From an uncultured Bacillota bacterium (GTDB taxonomy: Bacteria > Bacillota > Clostridia > Oscillospirales > Oscillospiraceae), in the NCBI GenBank assembly GCA_947645675.1, contig CANSDP010000012.1, forward strand, positions 1-55,059: a DNA stretch of 55,059 nucleotides. Direction: 5' to 3'. The position numbers were made by a program, and so were the translations under genes. Positions 42,243-50,735 of the stretch are shown here, piece by piece. Position 1 is the first letter of the stretch, and each line of letters opens with the position of its first letter. The notes under the pieces were generated by a model, which saw only the letters and a list, made by a program, of their open reading frames with translations, was not told the origin of the DNA and did not search any database.

Positions 42243-43475
42243 TTACCGTTCCAATAGCCTCATCGCCGCCTGGAACACCGTCTCATAGGGCAGGCCGTGC
42301 TCCCGGGCCAGAGCGGCCACGTCCTCAAATTCCGGCTTGGCGCGGGTGACGCCGAAGCCCCTGGCGGTTTTTACCCGTACCGGCCCCCACTGGGTCTGCA
42401 CCTGCCGGACGTCGGGCTTCAGATACAGCTTTTTCGCAAGGCGGGAGCGCAGGCCGTTGGTGGTGGTGTGGGCAAAAATCTGCCGGACAATGCCGTCCTC
42501 CCGATCGGGGCCGCACAGCACCGTCAGCACCCAGCCGGGCCGGCCTTTTTTCATGGTGCCGGGGGTGGTGTAGGCGTCCAGGGCCCCCGCGTCCAGCAGA
42601 CGCTGGCAGGCGAAGGCCAGGGCCTCGGGGGTCATATCGTCAATGTTGCACACCAGCTCGACGATGTCCCCCGATTCCCGGGGCTCCTCCTCCCCCCAGA
42701 AGGCCCGGACACAGTTGGCCTGTTGGGAAAATTCCTTGGTACCGACGCCGTAGCCGATTTTTTCCACATCCATCTCGCCCATGGGGCCGAAGGATTGAAC
42801 GAAAGTTTTCAGCAGGGCGGCCCCGGTGGGGGTGCAAAGCTCCCCCTGAACCTCCCCGCCGTAGATGGGGACTCCCGTCAGCAGGTTGGCGGTGGCGGGA
42901 GCGGGGACGGGCATCATTCCGTGGGCGCATTTTACCGTCCCGCTGCCCACATGGACGGGGGAGGCGGTAATCAGGTCGGGGTCCAGCAGATGGAGGGCAT
43001 AGCACACACCAACCACGTCGGCCACCGCGTCCATCGCCCCCACCTCGTGGAAATGGACGTCCCCCACGCCGCAGCCGTGGGCCTGGGCCTCCGCCTGAGC
43101 GATGGCGTCGTAGACTCTTCGCGCGCGGTCCCGCACCTCCTGGGGCAGGGACAAGCCGTTGATGATCTCCCCGATATGCCCCGGCGTGGCGTGGTGATGG
43201 TGTTCATGGCGGCGCTCATGATGCTGGTCGTGGTCGTGATGGTGCTCATGATGGTGCTCATGCTCCTCGCGGCCGTGGACGGTCACCTTCATGTGGGTAC
43301 CCGCGATTCCGCCGGTCTTGACCGCCACGGGGGCAACCTCCACCCCGGGCAGGCCCAGGCCGTTCATGGTGTCCAGAAAGACCTTCTTCCGGTCCTCGTC
43401 CAGCAGCTCATAGAGCGCGGCCATGAGCATATCCCCCGCCGCCCCCATATGGCATTCCAGATAAAGCGTTTTCAT
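42243..43475 (-). CDS. larC: Nickel-pincer cofactor biosynthesis protein LarC
   Basis: Cyclometallates the bisthiocarboxylate nucleotide with nickel, using CTP, to complete the nickel-pincer nucleotide. It is 410 residues. The N-terminal LYLECHMGAAGDMLMAALYELL is a family hallmark. Residues 72-95 are a strikingly His-rich loop (15 His), a probable nickel store. A C-terminal domain follows (GDIVELVCNIDDMTPEALAFA). The whole protein is one open frame, unlike the frameshifted LarC1/LarC2 of some lactobacilli. ATG at 43475 overlaps larB (ATGA). Confidence 0.96.
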   Translation of the reverse strand: MKTLYLECHMGAAGDMLMAALYELLDEDRKKVFLDTMNGLGLPGVEVAPVAVKTGGIAGTHMKVTVHGREEHEHHHEHHHDHDQHHERRHEHHHHATPGHIGEIINGLSLPQEVRDRARRVYDAIAQAEAQAHGCGVGDVHFHEVGAMDAVADVVGVCYALHLLDPDLITASPVHVGSGTVKCAHGMMPVPAPATANLLTGVPIYGGEVQGELCTPTGAALLKTFVQSFGPMGEMDVEKIGYGVGTKEFSQQANCVRAFWGEEEPRESGDIVELVCNIDDMTPEALAFACQRLLDAGALDAYTTPGTMKKGRPGWVLTVLCGPDREDGIVRQIFAHTTTNGLRSRLAKKLYLKPDVRQVQTQWGPVRVKTARGFGVTRAKPEFEDVAALAREHGLPYETVFQAAMRLLER

Positions 43476-44230
43476 TCCAATCCCTCCATTTGGTTTATCA
43501 TACTGGCTAAATATCCGGCCCCAAAGCCGTTGTCGATGTTGACCACGCTGCACCCGGAGGCGCAGGAGTTGAGCATAGCCAGCAGGGCGGACAGTCCGCC
43601 GAAGCTGGCCCCGTAGCCCACGCTGGTGGGGACGGCGACGACAGGGCAGTCCACCAGCCCGCCGATGACCGAGGCCAGCGCCCCCTCCATCCCGGCCACG
43701 GCCACCACGCACCGGGCGTCCATCAGGGGGTCCAGGTTGGCTAAAAGCCGGTGGAGGCCCGCCACCCCCACGTCGTACAGCCGGGTGACCCTGTTGCCCA
43801 GCACCTCAGCGGTGAGGGCGGCCTCCTCGGCCACGGGCATGTCGCTGGTGCCGCCGGTGGCCACCACGATGCGGCCCAGGGCGCGCCGCTCCCCGGGGAA
43901 GGCCACGGCCAGCCGGGGAATGGGGCGGTAGTCCAGAGGGACGGTCTTTGATACCGCCTCCGCCGCCTCCGGGCCGATACGGGTGATGAGGATGTTCCGG
44001 CACCCCCGCTCCCCCATGGCGGCGGCGATGCCGGCGATCTGTTCCGGGGTCTTGCCCGCCCCGTAGATGACCTCCGCCGCCCCCTGGCGCACCCCCCGGT
44101 GGAGGTCCACCTTGGCGTAGCCCAGGTCCTCAAAGGGCTGGCGCTTCAGCTGGGACAGAGCCTCCTCCGGTGGGACGGCCCCCTCCGCCACCTGGCGCAG
44201 CAGCTGTAAAATATCATGCCGGTTGTCCAT
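43472..44230 (-). CDS. larB: Pyridinium-3,5-biscarboxylic acid mononucleotide synthase LarB
   Basis: Carboxylates and hydrolyses nicotinic acid adenine dinucleotide to the biscarboxylic mononucleotide, the first dedicated step of nickel-pincer synthesis. It is 252 residues. The C-terminal two thirds resemble the PurE-like AIR-carboxylase fold: ALGRIVVATGGTSDMPVAEEAA, then VAVAGMEGALASVIGGLVDCPVVAVPTSVGYG. ATG at 44230 follows GGAGG, 10 bases after larE. The larger open frame upstream is not used. Confidence 0.96.
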   Translation of the reverse strand: MDNRHDILQLLRQVAEGAVPPEEALSQLKRQPFEDLGYAKVDLHRGVRQGAAEVIYGAGKTPEQIAGIAAAMGERGCRNILITRIGPEAAEAVSKTVPLDYRPIPRLAVAFPGERRALGRIVVATGGTSDMPVAEEAALTAEVLGNRVTRLYDVGVAGLHRLLANLDPLMDARCVVAVAGMEGALASVIGGLVDCPVVAVPTSVGYGASFGGLSALLAMLNSCASGCSVVNIDNGFGAGYLASMINQMEGLE

Positions 44231-44240
44231 AGAAGCCTCC

Positions 44241-44996
44241 TCAGCCGACGGGAACTCTGGGCCGCAGATCCAGGGTAATTTCCGAAAACAGAGGGGATAA
44301 CGCGGCCAAAATATCCTCTCTGGAATCAAACACCAGGGGCATCTGCCCCTCCAGCGCCTGCACCTTGCAGCCGCCGGGGGTCAGCCGCAGGCGGAAATCC
44401 CGGAAGCCCAGGCGGGCCAGGGCCTCCTCCCCCCGCTCCACCCGCTCCAGGTCCTCCCGGGTGATGGCCCGCCGGTTGGGGACGCGGGTGGCGAGACAGG
44501 CGTAGGAGGGCTTGTCCCAGGTGAACAGCCCCGCCTGTCTGGACAGCGCCCGGATGCGCTCCTTGGTCAGGCCGCACTCCCGCAGGGGGGAGCGGACCTC
44601 CAGCTCTGACAGCGCCCGCATACCGGGGCGGTCTCCGGCCTCGTCCGAGGCGTTGGTGCCGTCCAGAAGGAGGGAATAGCCCTCTGAGGCCGCGTACTCT
44701 TTCAGCGCTGAGAACAGCCGCCTCTTGCAGTGGTAACAGCGGTCAGGCGGGTTGGAGGTCACCGCCTCGTCGGAGAGGATGTCAACCTCAAGGACGGTCA
44801 GCTCCACTCCCAGCTGGCCGCACAGACGGCGGGCGTCCTCCAGCTCAAACCGGGGCTGAAAGGGGGTCTTGACGAAGCAGGGCCGCACCTCGGCCCCCGC
44901 CCGGAGGCCCGCCCACAGGAGAAAGGCGGAGTCCACTCCCCCGGAAAAGGCCAGGGCACAGCGGGGATTCTGTTGAAAAAATTGCTCCAGCGTCAC
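44241..44996 (-). CDS. larE: ATP-dependent sulfur transferase LarE
   Basis: Adds sulfur to the biscarboxylate nucleotide. It is 251 residues with PP-loop motif SGGVDS at 18-23 and CYHCKRRL near residue 87. Cys167 (KPSYACLATRVP) aligns with the sacrificial cysteine of the Lactobacillus enzyme, so this is probably the self-sacrificing type. The start is GTG at 44996 behind GGAGGG. It is the first gene of the larE-B-C-transporter unit. No larA or known target (lactate racemase) is in the window. Confidence 0.96.
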   Translation of the reverse strand: MTLEQFFQQNPRCALAFSGGVDSAFLLWAGLRAGAEVRPCFVKTPFQPRFELEDARRLCGQLGVELTVLEVDILSDEAVTSNPPDRCYHCKRRLFSALKEYAASEGYSLLLDGTNASDEAGDRPGMRALSELEVRSPLRECGLTKERIRALSRQAGLFTWDKPSYACLATRVPNRRAITREDLERVERGEEALARLGFRDFRLRLTPGGCKVQALEGQMPLVFDSREDILAALSPLFSEITLDLRPRVPVG

Positions 44997-45015
44997 AAAT
45001 CATCCCTCCACAGGA

Positions 45016-45049
45016 CAAAAAGAAGGCATACCGGTATGGTATGCCTTCT
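45016..45049 (-). terminator. Terminator in the lar operon leader
   Basis: On the minus strand AGAAGGCATACC pairs with GGTATGCCTTCT around CATACC... and is followed by TTTTTGTCC, just before larE. An alternative pairing (TGCC-AGAA-GGCA) uses part of the same stem, which gives a simple on/off switch. Confidence 0.85.
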
Positions 45050-45137
45050 GGCAAGCTCCGGACTTCTGTCCCGGAGCGTATCAAGCTGGGGTTTCATTCG
45101 GCCTTCTGGCCTGAGCGCGGCTTCCTGCCGCAGGGAG
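45050..45137 (-). promoter_or_regulatory. Structured leader of the lar operon (riboswitch candidate)
   Basis: Between promoter and terminator the minus strand forms three hairpins: GCGGC/GCCGC (45117-45131), GGCC/GGCC (45100-45111) and GCTCCGG/CCGGAGC (45055-45077). A GCCAGAAGGC motif appears twice. It does not match SAM, FMN, TPP, fluoride, M-box or NiCo consensus that I can recall. Its place before a nickel-cofactor and nickel-uptake operon suggests a metal or cofactor sensor, perhaps responding to nickel or the pincer nucleotide. Confidence 0.55.
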
Positions 45138-45167
45138 AGTATACCAAATAGAGGGCCCGTCTGTCAA
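45138..45167 (-). promoter_or_regulatory. lar operon sigma-A promoter
   Basis: The minus strand has TTGACA (45162-45167), 18 bp, TATACT (45138-45143). It is the only clear promoter found upstream of larE and probably drives all genes to 37325. Confidence 0.82.
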
Positions 45168-45182
45168 TATCTCTTTTTTCGT

Positions 45183-46259
45183 TTACAGGATATGGACCGA
45201 CTCCGGGTCAAAGACCAGGGAGCACCGCTCCCCCACCTGATAAACCCGCTTGTTCTTGGGGTTGTAGTCGGTGAGCTTCACCAGGGTGCCGCCCACCTTC
45301 ACATGGTAGTTCTGATAGGAGCCCATGAAGCAGGACAGGACCACCTCGCAGGGCAGGCCTCCCTCGTCCTTCAGAACGGCGGACTCGGGCCGCAGGACCA
45401 CGGTGTACTCCTTCCCCAGGGCCATTCCCTCCCTGGCAGGGACCTGGGTGGGGTGGCCCTCCACATTCAGGACGGCGTGATTGCCCTCCAGCCTCTCCAG
45501 AGCGCCCTTGAGGAAGTTGGCCTCGCCAATGAAGTCGGCCACAAACTCGCTGTTGGGGTGGTAGTAGATGTCCTGGGGGGAGCCCATCTGGGCTACCACG
45601 CCCTTGTTCATGATAATGATGTTGTCCGACAGGGCCATAGCCTCGCTCTGGTCGTGGGTGACGTAGATGGCGGTGATGCCCACCTCCTGCTGGATGCGGC
45701 GAATTTCGGTGCGCATGGACACCCGGAGCTTGGCGTCCAGGTTGGACAGCGGCTCATCGAAGAGCAGCACGCTGGGCTCGATGACCAGGGCCCGGGCCAG
45801 GGCCACCCGCTGCTGCTGTCCGCCGGACAGCTGGTTGGTCATGCGGCCCTCCATGCCGGTGAGCTCCACCAGGTCCAGAATTTTCATGACCCGCTTTTGA
45901 ATCTCATCCTTGGGTACCTTGCGCAGCTTCAGGCCGTAGGCCACGTTGTCAAAGACATTGTAGTGGGGCAGCAGGGCGTAGCTCTGGAATACCATGGCGG
46001 TGTCCCGCTTGTTGGGGGTGAGGGCGTTGATGGCCTGCTCTCCCAGGTAGATCTCCCCCTCATCGGGGCTCTCGAAGCCGGCAATCATCCGCAGGGTGGT
46101 GGTTTTTCCGCAGCCCGAGGGGCCCAGAAGGGTGACAAAGGAGCCCGGCTCGATGGTCAGGGAGGTGTCCTTTACCGCGTAAAAGTCTTTGCCCGTCTTG
46201 GGGTCCTGATAGATTTTGGAGATGTGGTCCAAACGGACCCCTTTTTTCTCTTTCGACAT
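45183..46259 (-). CDS. Fbp-type ABC transporter ATPase
   Basis: A 358-residue ATP-binding subunit. Walker A is GPSGCGKTT at 46-54, signature LSGGQ at 144-148 and Walker B LLFDEP at 165-170. A C-terminal TOBE-type domain (about 290-358) is present. It fits FbpC/PotA/AfuC ATPases. It overlaps nothing downstream but follows the permease gene closely, with its stop next to the lar promoter. Confidence 0.93.
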   Translation of the reverse strand: MSKEKKGVRLDHISKIYQDPKTGKDFYAVKDTSLTIEPGSFVTLLGPSGCGKTTTLRMIAGFESPDEGEIYLGEQAINALTPNKRDTAMVFQSYALLPHYNVFDNVAYGLKLRKVPKDEIQKRVMKILDLVELTGMEGRMTNQLSGGQQQRVALARALVIEPSVLLFDEPLSNLDAKLRVSMRTEIRRIQQEVGITAIYVTHDQSEAMALSDNIIIMNKGVVAQMGSPQDIYYHPNSEFVADFIGEANFLKGALERLEGNHAVLNVEGHPTQVPAREGMALGKEYTVVLRPESAVLKDEGGLPCEVVLSCFMGSYQNYHVKVGGTLVKLTDYNPKNKRVYQVGERCSLVFDPESVHIL

Positions 46260-46262
46260 GAC

Positions 46263-48080
46263 TTAACCCTCCTTGACAACTTGGATATTGATCCGCTTGG
46301 TTTTTGCCTTCTTGACCTTTTCAGGCTTCAGCTTTCTGCTGGTGCCGAAATATTTGATAAACAGGTTCATCAGCAGCACCGAGCCGTAGGTAATCAGAAT
46401 GAGAATGGTGGCGAAGGCGCAGGCGATGGAGTAAGCGCCCTTCTCGGCAAACTCATTGATCTGCACCGTGATGAGGTAGACGCTGGGGGTGACCAGCAGG
46501 ATGATGGCGGAGATGGCGGTGATGGACCGGACGAAGGCGGTCACCAGGCCGCTGAGGAAGGAGTCCTTAATCAGCGGGAGGGTTACCGTCATAAATACCT
46601 TGAAGCTGTCCGCCCCCATGTCGTAGGCCGACTCCTCAATGGACTTGTCAATCTGCCGCAGAGCGGAGATGCCGCTTCTCGTTCCCGTGGGCAGGGAGCG
46701 GACCACAAAGACGATTACCAAAATGGCCGCGCTGCCGTAGATGCCCCCCAGCAGGCCGTTGGGGAACAGGCCGTGGAGGGCACCGCCCTCGGCGAAGATG
46801 GGCCAGTTGGAGCTGTGGAACAGGCCGCCCGAGTAGCCCCGGATGTACCCCACGCCCAGCACCGTGCCGGGGACGGCCATGGCCAGCATGGATACCGCTT
46901 CGATAAAGCCCTTGGACCTGAATTTCCGCTTGACCACCAGATAGGAGATAATCATGGACAGCAGGGCGGTAATGGGGGAGGCGATGAGGGACAGGACAAA
47001 GGAGTCCCGGAAGGCCTGGAGGCCGTGGTACCGGGTGAACACCTGGCTGAACCACTTGAGGGTCAGGGGGGTGAACTTATAACCCCAGGTGGGGAACAGG
47101 GCCCCGATGGGCACACAGGCGTACATCATGATGACGAAGATGGTCGCCAGGGAGCACAGGAGGGTCAGCGGGACGGTGACGCTCCGGTCATCAATAAGCA
47201 TTCGGCCCCGGCTGGCCTTGCCGGTGAGGGTGGCGGCGGTTTTCGCCTCCAGATAGTATTTTTGAACAATGAACATACCCAGGGTAATGCACAGCAGCAC
47301 CACGGCCATGGCCGCGGCCCCCTGCTTGTCATAGGCCCCGGTGATTTGCAGGTAAATAGTGGTGGCTAAGGTGTCGTAGGAGCCGCCGATAATCATGGGG
47401 TTGGCAAAGTCGGCGATGGACTCGATGAAGGTGACCAGAAAGGCGTTGCCCAGTCCGGGGAGAAGCAGGGGGAAGGTGACGGTGGCAAAGACCTTCCACC
47501 GGCTGGCCCCCATGTCCCGGGCGGCCTCCTCCAGGGAGGGGTCGATGTTCTTCAGCAGGCCCTTGAGCATCATATAGCACACCGGGAAGAAGGTGAGGGT
47601 CTGGACGATGACGATGCCCCAGAAGCCATAGACGCTGTTGTCTTCCATGCCCAGCAGAAAGTAGGTGATAATGCCCGCCTTGCCGAAAAGCATAATCATG
47701 GACAGGGAGAGCACAAAGGGGGGCGACACCACGGGCAGCATGGATACCACCTTAAACAGTCCGCCCACGAATTTCCACATCTTGACGTAGACCTCCACAT
47801 AGGCGAAGAGCAGACCCACTATGGTGGACAGAATGCCCACCAGGAAGCCCACCTTCAGGGTGTTTCCGATGGCGGTGCGGAAGGTGGGCATGGCCATCAC
47901 CTTCTGGAAGGTGGCCAGGGTGAAGCCCTCCCCGCCGTAGAAGCTGTCTACCAGCAGGATGGCCAAAGGATAGAGGATAAACAGGGTCAAAAATGTAATC
48001 AGAACGATGATGGTTCCCACCATAACGGGGTCGGCCATCAGCTTTTTCCGGTCCAGGGCCGCACTCTGGCTTTTTGCCAT
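46263..48080 (-). CDS. Fbp-type ABC transporter permease, fused
   Basis: A 605-residue double permease with about twelve membrane helices. It has two copies of the permease loop motif: EEAARDMGASRWKVFATVTFP near residue 190 and EESAYDMGADSFKVFMTVTLP near residue 500. FbpB-type iron permeases have this fused form. ATG at 48080 follows AGGAGG. A terminator hairpin separates it from the binding-protein gene, so part of the transcripts stop there. Confidence 0.93.
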   Translation of the reverse strand: MAKSQSAALDRKKLMADPVMVGTIIVLITFLTLFILYPLAILLVDSFYGGEGFTLATFQKVMAMPTFRTAIGNTLKVGFLVGILSTIVGLLFAYVEVYVKMWKFVGGLFKVVSMLPVVSPPFVLSLSMIMLFGKAGIITYFLLGMEDNSVYGFWGIVIVQTLTFFPVCYMMLKGLLKNIDPSLEEAARDMGASRWKVFATVTFPLLLPGLGNAFLVTFIESIADFANPMIIGGSYDTLATTIYLQITGAYDKQGAAAMAVVLLCITLGMFIVQKYYLEAKTAATLTGKASRGRMLIDDRSVTVPLTLLCSLATIFVIMMYACVPIGALFPTWGYKFTPLTLKWFSQVFTRYHGLQAFRDSFVLSLIASPITALLSMIISYLVVKRKFRSKGFIEAVSMLAMAVPGTVLGVGYIRGYSGGLFHSSNWPIFAEGGALHGLFPNGLLGGIYGSAAILVIVFVVRSLPTGTRSGISALRQIDKSIEESAYDMGADSFKVFMTVTLPLIKDSFLSGLVTAFVRSITAISAIILLVTPSVYLITVQINEFAEKGAYSIACAFATILILITYGSVLLMNLFIKYFGTSRKLKPEKVKKAKTKRINIQVVKEG

Positions 48081-48149
48081 GGAGGAGACCTCCTTTCACT
48101 TTTCAGGGCGGGCCGCCCCTCTGAGCGGCCCATTCCCAATGGGGTAATG

Positions 48150-48182
48150 AAAAACGGGGGACGGCAGCTGCGCCGTCCCCCG
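48150..48182 (-). terminator. Attenuator between binding protein and permease genes
   Basis: A 10-bp stem (GGGGGACGGC with GCCGTCCCCC) is followed on the minus strand by GTTTTTC. Partial termination here would favour expression of the abundant binding protein. Confidence 0.75.
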
Positions 48183-48196
48183 CTGGCTGCGGTATG

Positions 48197-49396
48197 TTAC
48201 TCAGTCTGGAACCGTCCGGTGTCGCCGGTGTTGGCGCCGGCGTTGGCCAGGGCGTTCATAACTTCCTCAATGTAGGTGCTGATATTCTTGGTGGCATCCT
48301 CAAAGTCGTAGTCCATCACGTTGTTGGGGTCCAGGCCGAAGTCGTAAGCGGCCTGGGGCTGCTCGGCGTTGTCCAGAACCAGGAACTGGTAGGAGCCTAC
48401 CTCGTCGGCCTGGTTGACGCAGTCGGGGGACAGGGCGTACTCAATCCACAGCTTGGCGGCGTTGGGGTGCTTGGCGCCCTTGAAGATGGCGGTGGCGCCG
48501 ATCTCGCAGGAGGTGCCGCTGGAGGGGATGATGAGCTCGATGTTGTCGTAGCCATTGTCCAGAATCTGAGTGATGCCGTCATGCAGGAAGCCGATGCCGA
48601 TGGTGCACTCGCCGGTGCCCACGTTTTTGGACGGGCCGGAGCCGGACTTGGTGTAGACCTCAATATTCTTATCCAGGTCTACCAGATACTGAATGCCCTC
48701 GTCGTGGCCGTACTTCTGGATCATGGTGTTGATGACCAGCTTGGCGGTGCCGGCGGTGTTGTAGTTGGACAGCCAGATCAGGCCCTCATACTCGGGCTTG
48801 AGCAGGTCGGGCCAGTCCTTGGGGGCCTCGAGGTTCTTGCTCTCCAGACGGTCCTTGTTGACCATAAAGCCCAGGATGCCGGTGTAGATGCCGTGCCACA
48901 TGTTGTCGGAGTGCTTATACACGTCCTTGGTGATGTGGGAGGCGTTCATCGCCTCATAGGGCTCCAGCAGGCCCTCGGCCGCCACCACGTTGTAGGGGTC
49001 GGTGGTGCCGCCGAACCAGACGTCGGCGGAGGGGTTGCCGTCCTCCTCCTCAATCTTGGCCTGAACCTCGCCGGTGGACAGGCGCTGGAAGGTGGTCTTG
49101 ATGCCGTACATCTGCTCAAACTTCTGGCAGGCGGCGGCCAGGTACTCCTCCTCGCAGGAGCCGTAGACCACCAGCTCGCCCTCGGCCTTGGCGGCCTCGA
49201 TCAGGGCGTCCATCCCGTCGGCGGGGGCGCTGGCCGCAGGCTGGCTGCCAGCGGGGGTGCTGCTGCCAGCGGGGGTGCTGCTGGCAGCAGGGGTGCTGCT
49301 GGCAGCAGGCTTGCTGGAAGCGCTGCCGCCTCCGCCGCAGGCGGCCAGAGAGAGCAGCATGGCAGAGGCCAGAAGCCCGGATAACAGTTTCTTCAC
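48197..49396 (-). CDS. Fbp-type ABC substrate-binding lipoprotein
   Basis: A 399-residue exported lipoprotein (signal with a LAACGG lipobox near residue 20). A low-complexity linker of SSTPAAS/SSTPAGS repeats (about 28-55) precedes the binding domain. The binding domain belongs to the FbpA/AfuA ferric-iron binding group. The start is GTG at 49396 behind GGAGG. The substrate is iron-like by family, but this family also covers other substrates. It is the first gene of the transporter operon. Confidence 0.9.
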   Translation of the reverse strand: MKKLLSGLLASAMLLSLAACGGGGSASSKPAASSTPAASSTPAGSSTPAGSQPAASAPADGMDALIEAAKAEGELVVYGSCEEEYLAAACQKFEQMYGIKTTFQRLSTGEVQAKIEEEDGNPSADVWFGGTTDPYNVVAAEGLLEPYEAMNASHITKDVYKHSDNMWHGIYTGILGFMVNKDRLESKNLEAPKDWPDLLKPEYEGLIWLSNYNTAGTAKLVINTMIQKYGHDEGIQYLVDLDKNIEVYTKSGSGPSKNVGTGECTIGIGFLHDGITQILDNGYDNIELIIPSSGTSCEIGATAIFKGAKHPNAAKLWIEYALSPDCVNQADEVGSYQFLVLDNAEQPQAAYDFGLDPNNVMDYDFEDATKNISTYIEEVMNALANAGANTGDTGRFQTE

Positions 49397-49466
49397 GTTT
49401 CATTCCTCCATATTTCAATTTGTCCTGACATTTGGACGGGATGCTTCCCATCCTTAAGACTTCCTT

Positions 49467-49495
49467 ATTTTAAAACTTCAGAAGGGAAACGTCAA
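49467..49495 (-). promoter_or_regulatory. Fbp transporter operon promoter
   Basis: The minus strand has TTGACG (49490-49495), 17 bp, TAAAAT (49467-49472), 70 bases before the binding protein's GTG start. Confidence 0.78.
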
Positions 49496-49550
49496 TATGC
49501 CCAAATCAACTTTTTGAATTTTACGGGAAACTGTCTGTTTTGCTGTAGAG

Positions 49551-49587
49551 AGTAAAAAAATTCACTCCCCCGCCTCTGCGGGGGAGC
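49551..49587 (-). terminator. Terminator after TPM-domain gene
   Basis: A 9-bp stem (CTCCCCCGC with GCGGGGGAG) followed on the minus strand by a run of seven T. It ends the telA operon. Confidence 0.88.
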
Positions 49588-49639
49588 GATAGACACTTTG
49601 AAAGCCTTCTTCTCTGGGGGAGTCCGGCTCCTCAGGGGC

Positions 49640-50719
49640 TCACCGGCGTCCAAATCCGCCGCCCCGGGAGGAGCCTCCGCCGGAAAATCCGCCGCCCCGT
49701 CCGCCGGAGAACCCTCCGCCCCGGGAGATGCCGCCGCCGGAGAAGCCGCCGCCCCGCCCGCTGGAAAAGCCTCCACCCCGGCCGCCCGTGAAGCCGCCGC
49801 CTCGGGACGGACCGCTGCCGGAGAAGCCGCCCCCTCTGGGGCCCGAGAAGCCGTTGAAGCCGCCCCCGCCGCCAAAGCCGCCGGGGCCCCCCGGGCCCCC
49901 CGGGCCTCTCGGGGGCCTCGGAGGAGGCGGAGGGGGAGGACGCCGCCAATGGCGGCGGTACCAGCTGGTGCCGGGCCCGTGCCAGAAGAAGATGGGCCGG
50001 AACATCACCGGGGGATTGACCACCCCATAGTACCGCTGGCGGTAGGTGTTGTACCGGGACTGGTCGATGGCGTTGACAACCACCACAATGGCGATGAGAA
50101 TCAGGACCAGCATCACCACCCCCGCCGCCGTATCTCCGCCGGAGGCGTAGGCGCCGCCGTTTTCCAGATAGCCCAGGCCGTAGCTGTTCACATAGAACTG
50201 GTTCAGCTCCAGGAACAGATTGAGGATGCCGTCGCCGTATTTGCCGCGCTCAACATACGGCTTGAGCGCGCTGTTCACGTAGGTGGAGATCTGGCCGTCC
50301 GTCAGGGGGTAGTCCGGGCTGGCGGCCAGATAGGCGTCCTTTGCGGAGGCGTCGATGACCAGAATGGCGTCGGAGGCGGACAGGCCGATATCCATGCCCA
50401 GGTCATAGGCGTAGTCATCAATGCTGCCGGGCACCGACTCCTTCACCGCCACAGCGATGATGCTGTCGTACCGCCGGGCCCAGTTGGCGTTGTACAGGCT
50501 GATCTGCCGCTCCTGCTTGGAGGACAGCTCCCCCGTCTCGTCCAGCGTGTAGTCGAGATAATCCGAAACAGACAGGCTCTCGTCCAGGGCGGCGCCGCCG
50601 GAGGGCGATGCCGCAGGCGGGGTGTCAGCCGGCGGCTTTGCCAGTCCGATGGCCACCGCCGCCGCAATCATCACAGCGGTGAGCAGCCAGGCAAACCATG
50701 CTTTTTGGAAAAGTTTCAT
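49640..50719 (-). CDS. TPM-domain membrane protein with Gly-rich tail
   Basis: A 359-residue membrane protein. A signal anchor lies near residues 10-28. A TPM (YgcG/Psb32-type) domain covers about 45-175 with the family's DAILVIDASAKDAYLA segment. A second membrane helix is near 200. A long C-terminal tail (about 260-359) is made almost entirely of Gly, Phe, Ser and Arg, as repeated GGGFSGG units. ATG at 50719 follows GGAG; an ATG 5 codons earlier is less likely. It is downstream of telA, so it belongs to the same cluster. Confidence 0.85.
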   Translation of the reverse strand: MKLFQKAWFAWLLTAVMIAAAVAIGLAKPPADTPPAASPSGGAALDESLSVSDYLDYTLDETGELSSKQERQISLYNANWARRYDSIIAVAVKESVPGSIDDYAYDLGMDIGLSASDAILVIDASAKDAYLAASPDYPLTDGQISTYVNSALKPYVERGKYGDGILNLFLELNQFYVNSYGLGYLENGGAYASGGDTAAGVVMLVLILIAIVVVVNAIDQSRYNTYRQRYYGVVNPPVMFRPIFFWHGPGTSWYRRHWRRPPPPPPPRPPRGPGGPGGPGGFGGGGGFNGFSGPRGGGFSGSGPSRGGGFTGGRGGGFSSGRGGGFSGGGISRGGGFSGGRGGGFSGGGSSRGGGFGRR

Positions 50720-50735
50720 AGCGTTCTCCTGCATA

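Noticed and set aside
45050-45137. NiCo riboswitch assignment for the lar leader
   Set aside because: The context is suggestive, but the conserved GCAGCCGGGC and four-way-junction order of NiCo RNAs are not seen, so the class is left open.
44730-47369. 879-residue open frame on the plus strand across larE and the Fbp ATPase/permease genes
   Set aside because: It is antisense to three clearly recognised genes, has Gly/His/Val-rich meaningless composition, and no ribosome site or family resemblance. It results from high GC on the coding strand.
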